Part shown: piece after piece, positions 38,010 through 47,650 of the stretch
How the letters are laid out: the number at the start of each line of letters is the position of its first letter
Numbering within the stretch: position 1 is the stretch's first letter
Assembly: GCF_030295995.1 (NCBI RefSeq)
Contig: NZ_AP027365.1
Location: 3,814,066 to 3,878,065, forward strand
DNA length: 64,000 bases
Reading direction: 5' to 3'
Source of the DNA: Thalassotalea hakodatensis
Lineage (GTDB): Bacteria; Pseudomonadota; Gammaproteobacteria; Enterobacterales; Alteromonadaceae
Position numbers and translations under genes: made by a program
The notes under the pieces: generated by a model
What the model was told of the DNA's origin: nothing
Databases searched by the model: none
What the model saw: the letters and a program-made list of their open reading frames with translations, nothing else

Positions 38010-39017
38010 GTGTCTTCTTTATATCGTCGAATTTATTCCAATAAATTGCTTTTTGCTATTGCACTTATCATTTTCAGCTATTTTATTTTACGAGGTATCG
38101 CCTGGTACAAACACGAAATATTTGTGCTACAGGGTGAGTACTTTACGTTTCAAGACAAAAAAGTAAGATACCTTTGTCAGGGTAGTGGCCATCCTTATGT
38201 GATCTTAGAAACTGGTTTTGGTAATGACTCTGAGGAAGTATGGTCTTCCATTGCAAATCAGTTACCTTCAACTTTCACAACCTGTTACTACGACCGCTTA
38301 GGTCATGGTGGCAGTGATGATGTACCAACAACTTTCACCACTGAACAAAAATCTCAGCTCCAAGAGTCTTTAATTAAGCACATTGCTGGCGACAGCCCTG
38401 TTGTACTTGTTGCTAAATCTTATGGCGGGATTATCGCAAGAAGAACCACTGCCAGAGAAAATATTAATTTGGCGGCGCTGTTGTTGTTAGATTCCGCCCA
38501 CGAAAACCAACACGAAGTTTTACGTGGCATATTTGACCCTATCTCAGATACCGTGAAAAATTTACAATACATTAATGCAACTCTAGGTCTCTTCGAAATT
38601 AAGAATATTTTTAATGAATACAACTCTGATAGGTCCAAACGCTTAGCTCAATATTATGCTGGTTTTCGATGGGCACATGTGCTGTCGACGTATCGAAACG
38701 AAAAAGGATTTTATACGCCGCTGGAAAATTTCAATTATGATTTTGGGGACTTAAAACTGGTGGTAATGAGCCATGACCGTGAGGCCTATGCTTCACGCCC
38801 TCGCTTCTACAGCATGGGAGAAAAGTGGGCTAAAATGCAACAAAGTCTAGCGAAGTTATCTACCAACTCTGAACACATGATTGTTAACGATGCCACTCAT
38901 AACATTACGGGTGATGCTCCTGAAGTTGTTATTGCTAAAATCAAGGAAGCCGTTGAGTACGTGAACAATCAATTCAGTCGCAATGTAACCAACGCCTCCG
39001 GCACGACCGACTCATAA
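38010..39017 (+). CDS. Membrane-anchored alpha/beta hydrolase
   Basis: 335 aa, starting at a GTG (38010) after AAGGGATTAAT. One N-terminal transmembrane helix (about 12-32) anchors it. The fold begins at residue 48 with VRYLCQGSGHPYVILETGFG (oxyanion loop). Nucleophile S137 sits in VAKSYGGIIA, where Lys replaces the usual Gly or His before Ser. The His is in NDATHNITGDAP near 305. It lies in a periplasm-facing or cytoplasm-facing single-pass protein; orientation is not clear. Substrate is unknown. It stands alone; a repeat remnant follows. Confidence 0.82.
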   Translation: MSSLYRRIYSNKLLFAIALIIFSYFILRGIAWYKHEIFVLQGEYFTFQDKKVRYLCQGSGHPYVILETGFGNDSEEVWSSIANQLPSTFTTCYYDRLGHGGSDDVPTTFTTEQKSQLQESLIKHIAGDSPVVLVAKSYGGIIARRTTARENINLAALLLLDSAHENQHEVLRGIFDPISDTVKNLQYINATLGLFEIKNIFNEYNSDRSKRLAQYYAGFRWAHVLSTYRNEKGFYTPLENFNYDFGDLKLVVMSHDREAYASRPRFYSMGEKWAKMQQSLAKLSTNSEHMIVNDATHNITGDAPEVVIAKIKEAVEYVNNQFSRNVTNASGTTDS

Positions 39018-39044
39018 TTTTTAACTCAATAAATGTATGAAAGG

Positions 39045-39125
39045 ATGTTAGGGTCAGGTCTTGCATCGTGTAAGATGTTGGTTTTCACTGTCCGTTTTTG
39101 ACAGTTTTCATTACCTTATTAAAAA
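39045..39125. repeat. Possible remnant of a dispersed REP/transposase-associated repeat
   Basis: The phrase TTAGGGTCAGGTCTTGCATC (from 39048) resembles a sequence commonly found next to IS200/REP-associated transposase genes in Colwellia-like genomes. It is recalled, not searched. No transposase ORF is present here. The short TGTCCGTTTTTGACAG motif follows at 39090-39105. Confidence 0.3.
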
Positions 39126-39181
39126 CCTCAATTTGAAAAAATGACCACTTAAAAACTCTCGCTGTTTTATGGTTCAGAAGC

Positions 39182-41377
39182 TTAATACATCGTGCGATGC
39201 ACATCCCCCTCGAAGCTTTCGATATCACTGACGATAATGTTACCGTTATTAACGTCGTAGCCTATAAAGTCATTTAAACGATATTTTTGGCTTTGAGCCT
39301 TAGTATCTAATGGCACGGCATTTAGATAAGCACTGCCATTCTCATCGCTACCATAATACAACACGTTGTCGTCTATTTTTACCAGGAAAAAACCACTAGG
39401 CAGCGTTATTTGTGTATTGGTCAAATGTTGTAATTTATCAATTGAATCATCACTGAATGTTGGTGAAGCTACCCGATATAAGGTATTACTCTGTTGATCG
39501 ATTAAATAGTGATACTCAGGGTGTTTGCTGTCAGTCAAACCATACGACCATTTTCCACTGAGTGGTTGCGCTTTTCGGTTCAGTAAATTAACCACCCTTA
39601 ATTCAGGTATGCCGTTATTCACAACGGTAATTGCCGCACCATTTTCTGATAACCAATCAAGAGAAATAATGGGGCTTTCATTCGTAAAAATGATCTGCTC
39701 TTCTTTGAGGCTTGTTAACGGGCTATGTTCATTCAAGTCATACATGGGAATAAGGTAAACCTTATTATCAACGTTAAGTAATAGGTGTTGATCATTAGGT
39801 GATAAAGCCATATAGCTCAAGCGATAAGGTTGAGTAAAATTTGACACTATTTTGGCTTGCTTACCTTCGTTTGATGCCAAATACAATTGTGCTCGGCCAC
39901 TGCGGTTTGATATAAACAAATACTGAGAACTCTGGTGAAATAACGCTGGATTAAAGTCGTCTACGGTGGAGTTATCGATCTTAATGTTGACGCTTTCATT
40001 TATGTTTTTAGGTGCAACTAACCAACTATTTCCGTAATTGTTCTGCTTGGTGCTAAACAGTAAATTTTTTCCATCTGGGAACAGCGACATTTGTGGGGAT
40101 AAATATTCAGATGCGCTTACAAACAACGTTGCATTGTTACCTTGTATATCACTTTTAATAATTTGTTCTGCTGGTGGCGCAGCATAATAATACACATGTT
40201 CAGAGTTATGATGCCAAATAGCTTCAGTAACAAGGTAATCAAATTTTACGCCCTCAGTTATTTCATTCGTACGTAAGTTCAACACCTGCAGCTGGGTTTT
40301 GATATCACCAGTAGTACTCATAATGAGTAGTTTGTTGCCATCAGGTGAAATATCAATATTGTGATGTCCCCAACCAACAGGCTCCGCTTGTGTGACAAAA
40401 CTATGCTTTTTAGTTTCTAAATCAAAAGCATAAATTTGATTAGGCCAAAAGTTTTGCGGTTGTGCTGTATAATAAATCGTGTTTCTACCTGCATGATAAT
40501 CAATATCTTTTATCCGCTTATCTCTACAGTCAAACAGCCTTTCATCGTTTTGTTGCCAGTGCATTGTAGGACTTGTAGAATCGGGTGTTTTAGCCGTTAT
40601 CGTCGCTTGATAAACACGACAAGTCCCTCGCTGTTTATCAAGATATAGCATGTGGGTTATTGCGTTATTTGGCGTTGAAACAACAGCAATAATTTTACTA
40701 ATGTTAGTGTTCCCTATATCAATTTGCTTTGTTTGCGCGGTATGAATATTTTTAAGCCTCAATTGATAGCGCGTATTTTTAGCAGCTGTATTTACATCCT
40801 GCTTTAAATAATAAAGATGGTTGTTATCTGGGTGCATACGTGCTGATTCTTCCATGCCGTGAGCACGCGTTAACGCTTTGGTATAGGAGTTATGAGCGCC
40901 TTGATTATTGTTATTATTAACTATTTTCCATAAATACCCACTACCAAGTAACAGTATTAGCAAGAAGGCTACACCGCTTATCACCTTATTTCGAACTCTG
41001 TGTTGCTGGGCGCTTCCATCATCTACTTCATTATTAATGAGTGAATCTCTGTCAACAACTTGCGATGTATCAAGCAGGTTTACCTGACATATAAATCGGT
41101 AACCTCGTTTAGGCACCGTTTGTATGTATTGAGGTTTTTTAGGATCATCTGCCAACACTTTGCGAAGGCTGGCAACGAGCTTATTAATAGCATTATCAGT
41201 TACAAGCGAACCTGGCCACAAATGCGCTAAAATGTCTTGACGGGAAATAATCGTATTTTGCTGATTAACAAAAAGTAATAACAATTCAAATAGCTTTGGC
41301 TCTAACGCTATTTCTGTCTCTTGGCAATATAATCGCGCCTGTATTTCATCAAGGATAAACTCGCCAAATTGGATCAT
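39182..41377 (-). CDS. CadC-like membrane transcriptional regulator with beta-propeller sensor
   Basis: 731 aa. Residues 1-100 are an OmpR-type winged helix (LEPKLFELLLLFVNQQ, ISRQDILAHLWPG, RGYRFICQV). A linker leads to one transmembrane helix at about 131-150, then a periplasmic region of about 580 residues with repeated WD40/TolB-like blades (for example SPDGNKLLIMS, FPDGKNLLFST, SPNDQHLLLN). This is the CadC/ToxR layout: DNA-binding domain inside, sensor outside, no kinase. It is divergent from an exported esterase, which may be its target. Ligand is unknown. Confidence 0.9.
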   Translation of the reverse strand: MIQFGEFILDEIQARLYCQETEIALEPKLFELLLLFVNQQNTIISRQDILAHLWPGSLVTDNAINKLVASLRKVLADDPKKPQYIQTVPKRGYRFICQVNLLDTSQVVDRDSLINNEVDDGSAQQHRVRNKVISGVAFLLILLLGSGYLWKIVNNNNNQGAHNSYTKALTRAHGMEESARMHPDNNHLYYLKQDVNTAAKNTRYQLRLKNIHTAQTKQIDIGNTNISKIIAVVSTPNNAITHMLYLDKQRGTCRVYQATITAKTPDSTSPTMHWQQNDERLFDCRDKRIKDIDYHAGRNTIYYTAQPQNFWPNQIYAFDLETKKHSFVTQAEPVGWGHHNIDISPDGNKLLIMSTTGDIKTQLQVLNLRTNEITEGVKFDYLVTEAIWHHNSEHVYYYAAPPAEQIIKSDIQGNNATLFVSASEYLSPQMSLFPDGKNLLFSTKQNNYGNSWLVAPKNINESVNIKIDNSTVDDFNPALFHQSSQYLFISNRSGRAQLYLASNEGKQAKIVSNFTQPYRLSYMALSPNDQHLLLNVDNKVYLIPMYDLNEHSPLTSLKEEQIIFTNESPIISLDWLSENGAAITVVNNGIPELRVVNLLNRKAQPLSGKWSYGLTDSKHPEYHYLIDQQSNTLYRVASPTFSDDSIDKLQHLTNTQITLPSGFFLVKIDDNVLYYGSDENGSAYLNAVPLDTKAQSQKYRLNDFIGYDVNNGNIIVSDIESFEGDVHRTMY

Positions 41378-41632
41378 AACGACTTGTTTGCTCTGGAGGT
41401 TAGCATAAATAACAACGATTAACGTAAAAGCAGTTTATCACGCAGCTCACCAGATAAAAAATAGGTAAAATGCACAACACCAGCTTTTCGTTCAAAAAAC
41501 ACACTGAAATGTGCGTTATCACCTTTTCATCACCTTTTTTCCTCAAATAATCATTACATTAGCGACAAAAGAAATCACAGTGATTGCTGTTGAATATGCC
41601 ACTTAACCTAATTTAACTTAAAGGATCACTTT

Positions 41633-42796
41633 ATGTTTAACCATGTAATCGCAATACTGCTTTTTCTCCTACTAGCCAATATCACGAGTGTTTATGCCAA
41701 GGTACGAGGCGAATCAAAAATCGATAGTTTACCCTCTAAAATATTAGCCGAGCAACGAGAACTGTTAATACACTTACCCAATAATTATCAATTGAACACC
41801 GAGTTAGATTATCCCGTATTGTACTTATTAGATGGCCAAAGAAATTTTAATCATGTTGTGGGCTCACTAGATCTGCACAACCAAGATAATAATGCTCACG
41901 AAATGATTATTGTTGCCATTAAAAATACCCACCGTACTCGAGACTTCACCCCTACTTATGATGAAAGTTATAACGAATGGGGCATTTCAGGTGGCGCTGA
42001 TAACTTTCTTGATTTTCTCGAACAAGAACTTATCCCCTATATCAACAAAAACTATCGTACCAATAAGTTTAAAGTATTATCAGGGCACTCTTTGAGCGGT
42101 TTATTTGCCGTGTATGCGATGCAAACTCGGCCAGAACTATTTCAAGCTCATTTTGCTTTTAGTCCGAGCTTATGGTGGCATAACAAGGTAATATTTCAAG
42201 AGGCTGAACACTTTTTTGCCAACACCTCTAAGCTCAATAGCTATTTATATATCAATATGGGCAATGAAGGCGGTATGATGCTGAGTGCTTATCAGCAATA
42301 CTTACAATTATTGAAAAAGCATACCCCTGAAGGTTTTCGTTACCATGAGAGTTTAGTGGAACAAGAAGGTCACAACACCACTGCACTTGCAGGGCACCCT
42401 AAAGCATTCCACTCATTACAACAATCATTGCAGTGTCCAAAAGAAATTATTGAGCAAGGTTTAGTGGCAATCGAGCAGTTTTATCAACAACAATCTGAAT
42501 TATACGGTTATCAGATAACACCTAGTTACCGTGCAGTTAATCATGCAGGTTATATAGCGTTAGAAAAAAAAGACATTGAAAAAGCAATAGAAATATTTAC
42601 CTATAATGTAAAAAATTACCCTTATAAAGCTGACAGTTATGACAGCTTAGCTGATGGCCTAGCCGCTGATGGACAACTTAACAAAGCGCTCAACATGATG
42701 AATACTGCCATTGAAAAAAGCGTCATTGAAAATGTTGAGAATAATTCATTTAAACACCACCGCGACAATTTACTTAATCGCATCAAGGAAAGATGA
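41633..42796 (+). CDS. Exported esterase (IroE/Fes-like alpha/beta hydrolase) with C-terminal TPR
   Basis: 387 aa. Signal peptide 1-22 (cut after SVYA). Putative-esterase domain (PF00756 type) at 25-285 with the nucleophile S153 in SGHSLSGLFAVYAM, YDESYNEWGISGGAD and the late His in QEGHNT. The C-terminal 90 residues contain a TPR-like pair (AIEIFTYNVKNYPYKADSY). Such enzymes hydrolyse siderophore esters, feruloyl esters or acyl-CoA-like thioesters. Ribosome site AAAGGA is in place. The CadC-like gene is divergent, with 255 bp between. Confidence 0.88.
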   Translation: MFNHVIAILLFLLLANITSVYAKVRGESKIDSLPSKILAEQRELLIHLPNNYQLNTELDYPVLYLLDGQRNFNHVVGSLDLHNQDNNAHEMIIVAIKNTHRTRDFTPTYDESYNEWGISGGADNFLDFLEQELIPYINKNYRTNKFKVLSGHSLSGLFAVYAMQTRPELFQAHFAFSPSLWWHNKVIFQEAEHFFANTSKLNSYLYINMGNEGGMMLSAYQQYLQLLKKHTPEGFRYHESLVEQEGHNTTALAGHPKAFHSLQQSLQCPKEIIEQGLVAIEQFYQQQSELYGYQITPSYRAVNHAGYIALEKKDIEKAIEIFTYNVKNYPYKADSYDSLADGLAADGQLNKALNMMNTAIEKSVIENVENNSFKHHRDNLLNRIKER

Positions 42797-43207
42797 CACG
42801 CTAAAAGCAAAAATCGAATGGCAGCAAAAAGTAACAACCAGCGGTTTGGTTAAGCTAAACTAACTACTCTGCTTGAAGAATATCTGTTACCCACTCGACC
42901 TATTCATATAAACAGAATAGGTCGAAGCATTAAAATATATGCGCACCTTTATATAGGGTCTGTAATATTGAGTTCATTTGACGAATCAATACAGAAAAAA
43001 TATATTTTCTCGCTCTGAAAGAATACTGAAGCTTTCATTTATTAAATCTTATCACTTAAAACTAAGTTAACGCTAAATAGTTAAAATTATCTGCTAAAAT
43101 ATTAACAGAGTGATGTTTAGCAAGTAACTTTATTATCAACATGTTACGAAACGACATGCTTAATCTCTCACCTAGCACTCAGTAATAAACATAGACAGGA
43201 TCAGTTC
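42797..43207. other. Gene-free stretch with one hairpin
   Basis: No credible gene is seen. CGACCTATTC (42896-42905) pairs with GAATAGGTCG (42915-42924) over 10 bp; there is no T-tract, so it is a doubtful terminator for the esterase gene. The rest is A+T-rich promoter DNA for the cyclase gene. Confidence 0.5.
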
Positions 43208-44857
43208 TTGAAGAAAATATCATTCCTTGCTTTTACAAAGTTTTTGTTATTATCGCTCTTTTTATTATCCTCGCCATTAACAGCATCAACATCCATCGCA
43301 CTTGATAGCAAAAGTGCGCATCAAATTGCTGATAAACAACTCTGGCGCAAAGTATCCACGGGAATAACAGACGTAAACAAACAGAATATAGAGCAACTAT
43401 GGCATGAGTCTTTAATCGTTGATGGCAGTATCGTAGGGCAGTCTGGCGGATATCTTGCGAAACTAAATATAACGAATAGGCAAAATACGGTTTGGTTTTT
43501 AGTGGTTAATGCCAACTTTATCGACCAAGGGTTAACTTATTGGCAACCTATCGATAAAGGCATTGTTACTTTTGGTGACTTTTCACAACTCAATAATAGA
43601 AATACACCGCAATTACTTCATTTTCAGGCGATTCCATTACAACTAGCAAAACAAGAAAGCGGTACATTATGGCTTTACATAACAGCAAAGCATTTTCCTA
43701 CACCTGCTTCGTTGACAATTTACGATACCAGTAGCTTTTACTGGTATCAGAGTATTAACAACACGGTTACTCTTGTCACGATTACCGCCATGCTACTTCT
43801 AGGTATACTCGCACTTTTAATTTACCTTGGCACCCGACATAGAGTAGCAATTACCTGCGCAGGCTATGTTGGTTTGCACGGGATTGGTTGGTTAGCTGCT
43901 TCTGGACTCTTCGAAGACATATTTATCGGCTCCCACAATAACTGGAGTTATGCTGGTATGTATATTTTCCCGTTTGCGATCGCCTGTGCTAGCCAGTTTG
44001 TTGCCGACTTGTTTGAATGCAAAGCCAAACATAATTCTCTATATAAGTTTCTTAATTTAATAACAGCTGTTTGCTTTTCTTTAGGTTTAGTCATGGTATT
44101 TCTGCCGTTTCAATTAAGCTTTTACCTTGCACACATTTTGGCATTTGGCTGGATCATTTTGACCATATCTGTTAGTTGCAAAATGCTAACCAAGCATGAT
44201 TTTAGAGCGAAGTACTTTCTTATCGGTAACGTGCTGTATAGTTTATCATTAATTTATTATACCGCTGCCCACAGCCGATATTTTGGTTCATTAGCCTACC
44301 CAGAGATAACGGTGTTAGTGGCGTTGTCTATTGATTGTATCTGTATTGTTCTTTCACTATCTGAATGGTTCAAAATAAAGCAATCAGAATTTAATCGACA
44401 CTTTTATTTATCACGCATAGATCCACTTACCCAGTTAGGTAACCGTTATGCGTTAAACGAAACGTTAAATTGCCTATCAGAATGCTATTTTATCGTTTAT
44501 ATAGACTTTGATGGTTTAAAAATTATCAATGACAAATTTGGTCACGAGCAAGGAGATCTATTAATTGTCAACGGAGCTCGGCTTATATCAAACTTAGTGG
44601 TCGATAAAGGAAAAGCATTTCGAACAGGGGGCGATGAATTTATTTGTGTTTTTTCTCATTGTTCATCAGAAAGTTTACCTCAATTACAGGATACTGTTTC
44701 ACAAGCACTTGAGGACATTAGTAAAACGTTAAAAAACACATGGAAGGCCGCAGGGCTTAGCTTTGGTACTGCTACACACCAAGAAGCTAGCACAGTGTCT
44801 GAATGTTTGTCATTAGCCGATAAAAGAATGTATCAACAAAAACAGCAGAAAAAGTAA
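43208..44857 (+). CDS. Diguanylate cyclase with 7TM-DISM sensor region
   Basis: 549 aa, starting at a TTG (43208) with AGGA nine bases upstream; this keeps the signal peptide (MKKISFLAFTKFLLLSLFLL). A periplasmic 7TMR-DISMED2-like beta domain covers about 45-175, then seven membrane helices (about 185-390), then a GGDEF domain from about 405. The active motif GGDEF is intact (FRTGGDEFIC) and DFDGLKIINDKFGHEQGD is present. The five-residue spacing has no RxxD, so no product-inhibition site is expected. Makes c-di-GMP in response to an outside ligand, likely sugar- or peptide-like by family. Confidence 0.9.
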   Translation: MKKISFLAFTKFLLLSLFLLSSPLTASTSIALDSKSAHQIADKQLWRKVSTGITDVNKQNIEQLWHESLIVDGSIVGQSGGYLAKLNITNRQNTVWFLVVNANFIDQGLTYWQPIDKGIVTFGDFSQLNNRNTPQLLHFQAIPLQLAKQESGTLWLYITAKHFPTPASLTIYDTSSFYWYQSINNTVTLVTITAMLLLGILALLIYLGTRHRVAITCAGYVGLHGIGWLAASGLFEDIFIGSHNNWSYAGMYIFPFAIACASQFVADLFECKAKHNSLYKFLNLITAVCFSLGLVMVFLPFQLSFYLAHILAFGWIILTISVSCKMLTKHDFRAKYFLIGNVLYSLSLIYYTAAHSRYFGSLAYPEITVLVALSIDCICIVLSLSEWFKIKQSEFNRHFYLSRIDPLTQLGNRYALNETLNCLSECYFIVYIDFDGLKIINDKFGHEQGDLLIVNGARLISNLVVDKGKAFRTGGDEFICVFSHCSSESLPQLQDTVSQALEDISKTLKNTWKAAGLSFGTATHQEASTVSECLSLADKRMYQQKQQKK

Positions 44858-44899
44858 GCTTGCATTAAATAACGTGTGGCAAGCTTATTTACAGTAACA

Positions 44900-45167
44900 C
44901 TAGGGCCTGTTGATCTTTCGCGCTTATTTTTGCAGCAGTTTATTGGTATTTAGACAAGGCATTGCGATTAATGTGTGGTTATTCCACATGAAAAAGCAAT
45001 AACGACGTATAAATACCAAAAAACGCTGCCCTTTAGGTTGAGCTAAACGCTATTTCTTCATCGTTGTTCGCAATTTACATGGAATAACCATGCGACATTG
45101 CTCACGTCTTGAACAAAAAGCGTTTAGTTCGAACAAAATTTAATCTCAAAAGATCAACAGACCTTAG
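44900..45167. mobile_element. MITE-like palindromic element
   Basis: 268 bp with imperfect terminal inverted repeats: left CTAGGGCCTGTTGATCTTTC (44900-44919), right on the other strand CTAAGGTCTGTTGATCTTTT (45148-45167). Inside are nested inverted repeats, for example TGGTATTTA (44945-44953) with TAAATACCA (45010-45018), and TGGTTATTCC with GGAATAACCA. No ORF is present. The right 65 bp match the short element at 783-850. Dispersed, foldable, non-coding and flanked by genes: the pattern of a non-autonomous transposable element. A target duplication is not clear. Confidence 0.7.
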
Positions 45168-45196
45168 TTAGTATCTAATTTCATCCGCCCAAAACA

Positions 45197-46912
45197 TCAA
45201 TTAATTGGTGCTTTGAATGTTACATCACCTACTTTCAAGTTGTTCCACTTTGGTTTTATCACTGTCACGTTATTTTCCATGATCTGTTCTTTTAGGTAAC
45301 GGACTTTAGAAGGGTTATGTACTGGCATATGTTTTGGCTGCCATTTTTCATCACTAAGAAACCATAAATTAGCTGACGTTGAATAGTTATTTTCAGTGAT
45401 AATAACAAATTCTGCTTTTTGATCACCATTCAAGTCGGTTGCTAAAAAATAGTAACTATTATTATCAAAACCTGACCATTGATGCTCAGTAGCCTTATTA
45501 TAAACGGCTTCAATTAAGTTAGCAGAAAACTCACTTTGTTGCGGCCAATAAGTCACTAATGTTTTAAACTGTGTAAGAGTGAAATTTTCTTTACTCCTAT
45601 GCTGGGTATTAATATACATTCTATCAATGATCACAATCTTCTCAGGAGCAGCTGTTGCTAGTTCATCTTTAAGGGCTTGTAATGCTAAATAACCTTGCCG
45701 TCCTAGAGAATGGTCAAAATACTGATAATCAAAATCATCGTAAGTCGTTTGCCCTTTCTCTAAGCGGGCTATCTGACTCTGCACCGCTATGCTTTGAAAA
45801 TTTAAAACGGGTGAATTTACCAGCAACATAACAACTAAAACAACCACGCCCATTGCAATATTGACTTTGCTTAAGGTTTCTAACCATGCATCACGCTGCT
45901 TTACTATGCCAAACAAATAGCCCAATGAGAAACACGTGAGCAATAGCCATACTAACAAGGCCCAACAACGATCAACGGTTAAGCCATATTGCTCCACTCG
46001 TAACCATAACCCAAACACAGCAATAACGCTGTACACGGGCAACAACGCAATACCAATAAAAATAAGCCGATGAATAAATGGGTGGTACGGCCTTTCATGC
46101 GATTCATCTTGGTAAACTGCATTAACGAAAAACAGCGTGAGTGCTTGTAACCACATCACTAATAGGCTTCCTGAACCTGTTTTCCATAAAGTTCCTAATC
46201 CCGTAAAAGGTAAAGTGGCTAGAAAACCCAACGAAACAACTGTCAGCGCAGGTAGCAAAAACTTGATCAGTGTTTGTAAAATTGTAGAGATATGGTCAAC
46301 GGTATAAGTAATATTTCTAAAAACAATAATAGCGAAGCCAAAAGCAAGGTTTAACACCGGTATCACAAACCAATCTTTTCTCAACAGTTGTTGAAAAAAT
46401 TCAATTTCTACAACTGAAAACAACCCCGCGCCAAGGTGTAATATCCCCCAAAATATCGCCACAAACAGCCAGCACTCAGCAAAAATAATGAAGTTTCGCC
46501 AAGATAACGTAAACAACGAACTATACGTTATTGGCTGCTTACTCATATACTGTTTGATATACATGAGAGCTTTAAAAGAAGCTAATAATGCAGTAAAGCC
46601 AAATACAACAACTACGCTATCGTTATTAACATATTTTATCGGCTCAAGTTGAAAGCCAATATACCCGCCTAAAGCGGATAGCAATAAGCAAAACGGTAAC
46701 AAGTATTTTGCTATGGCTTTGCCATTTGTTTTTGTAATGCATAAAAAAGTCAGTAAAGGAAAACTTATTGCAAATGTTGCTAGCGAAGTAAGCCATACTG
46801 GTTGTGTGGCTGGCCAACTACTTTGTTCAACACTTTGATATAAAAGCGTTAATATAGCTCCTTGAAGTAACGCAAACACGATGATAAAAGGCTTAGGTAA
46901 TTGATTGTCCAT
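45197..46912 (-). CDS. DUF4153 membrane protein
   Basis: The start at 46912 (MDNQLPKPFIIVFALL) is preferred, with AGAGTGG upstream; the frame opens nine residues earlier. 571 aa with about eleven or twelve hydrophobic helices in the first 390 residues, then a soluble C-terminal region of about 180 residues (DYQYFDHSLGRQGYLALQAL; DLNGDQKAEFVII). The layout agrees with the DUF4153 family of unknown function. The DLNGDQKAE segment looks like a calcium-binding or FG-GAP-like loop. It is monocistronic. No function is assigned. Confidence 0.8.
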   Translation of the reverse strand: MDNQLPKPFIIVFALLQGAILTLLYQSVEQSSWPATQPVWLTSLATFAISFPLLTFLCITKTNGKAIAKYLLPFCLLLSALGGYIGFQLEPIKYVNNDSVVVVFGFTALLASFKALMYIKQYMSKQPITYSSLFTLSWRNFIIFAECWLFVAIFWGILHLGAGLFSVVEIEFFQQLLRKDWFVIPVLNLAFGFAIIVFRNITYTVDHISTILQTLIKFLLPALTVVSLGFLATLPFTGLGTLWKTGSGSLLVMWLQALTLFFVNAVYQDESHERPYHPFIHRLIFIGIALLPVYSVIAVFGLWLRVEQYGLTVDRCWALLVWLLLTCFSLGYLFGIVKQRDAWLETLSKVNIAMGVVVLVVMLLVNSPVLNFQSIAVQSQIARLEKGQTTYDDFDYQYFDHSLGRQGYLALQALKDELATAAPEKIVIIDRMYINTQHRSKENFTLTQFKTLVTYWPQQSEFSANLIEAVYNKATEHQWSGFDNNSYYFLATDLNGDQKAEFVIITENNYSTSANLWFLSDEKWQPKHMPVHNPSKVRYLKEQIMENNVTVIKPKWNNLKVGDVTFKAPIN

Positions 46913-47091
46913 ATCCACTCTTTTTGAAGTTAAACACATTCACGGTTCCATTTAACCACAGGTAAATACTTTTAGTCACGCTATGTCAAACAAATAGCAA
47001 CACAATCGCTTTCTATCTTAACACCCCGTATTGTTAGTTTGCTTTTTCGTTTCAAAAATATTTATTTTGCACTTGCATTAGTAGCAAAAAA

Positions 47092-47114
47092 ACATACCAT
47101 ACCGTATGGTATGT
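47092..47114. promoter_or_regulatory. TetR-type operator upstream of DUF2867-TetR-DUF6463 operon
   Basis: A perfect inverted repeat of 11-bp arms, ACATACCATAC (47092-47102) and GTATGGTATGT (47104-47114), with one central base. It ends 23 bp before the first ATG of the operon that encodes a TetR regulator, and it overlaps where a -10 box would be. This is the expected layout of an autorepressor operator. Confidence 0.75.
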
Positions 47115-47137
47115 AATTATTATCACAAGGCAACGTA

Positions 47138-47650
47138 ATGGTTAAACTATTTCCTGCGATTCAAGCCGTAAAAGTTTCGGCTGATGATGCGTTAATTAGC
47201 AAAGCAGTACACCCTTTTTTCAGAGATGCACTACAAACGAAGGTTTCAAAAGTCAAACTATCCCCTAGCCAGTTGCAATATGCCATTTTTCATTATCTTC
47301 CTAACTGGGTAAACGGGCTAATGAATTTGCGTAATAAACTCGTGGGAATATTTGGTTTTAAGGTTAATCAAGGTAATTTAATACCGCAAAGTGATGAATT
47401 AATGGTGGGAGATCAAGCTGGCTTTCTAACTGTTATCGAAAAATCGCACAACGAGATTATTAGCTACGCAGAGGATAAGCACATGGCTTTTTATCTGAGT
47501 ATTAAAAAACAAGAAAACACCGTAATTGTTTCAAGTTTAGTCAACCAGAAAACAATACTTGGCCGCATTTATGTTAATGCCATTTTGCCCTTTCATTATT
47601 TTATTGCGCGTATTGTGATTAACAACGCGATAAAAGCGAATAGAATATGA
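47138..47650 (+). CDS. DUF2867-family protein
   Basis: 170 aa, cytoplasmic, no signal or helix. The phrase LPNWVNGLMNLRNKLVGIFGFK is the core of DUF2867 (PxWVxxLMxLRDxLV). The late phrase LGRIYVNAILPFHYFIARIVI is the conserved C-terminal strand-helix. Function is unknown; members are often next to TetR genes and may bind lipophilic ligands. First gene of a three-gene unit, overlapping the TetR gene by 4 bp (ATGA). The operator lies directly upstream. Confidence 0.8.
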   Translation: MVKLFPAIQAVKVSADDALISKAVHPFFRDALQTKVSKVKLSPSQLQYAIFHYLPNWVNGLMNLRNKLVGIFGFKVNQGNLIPQSDELMVGDQAGFLTVIEKSHNEIISYAEDKHMAFYLSIKKQENTVIVSSLVNQKTILGRIYVNAILPFHYFIARIVINNAIKANRI

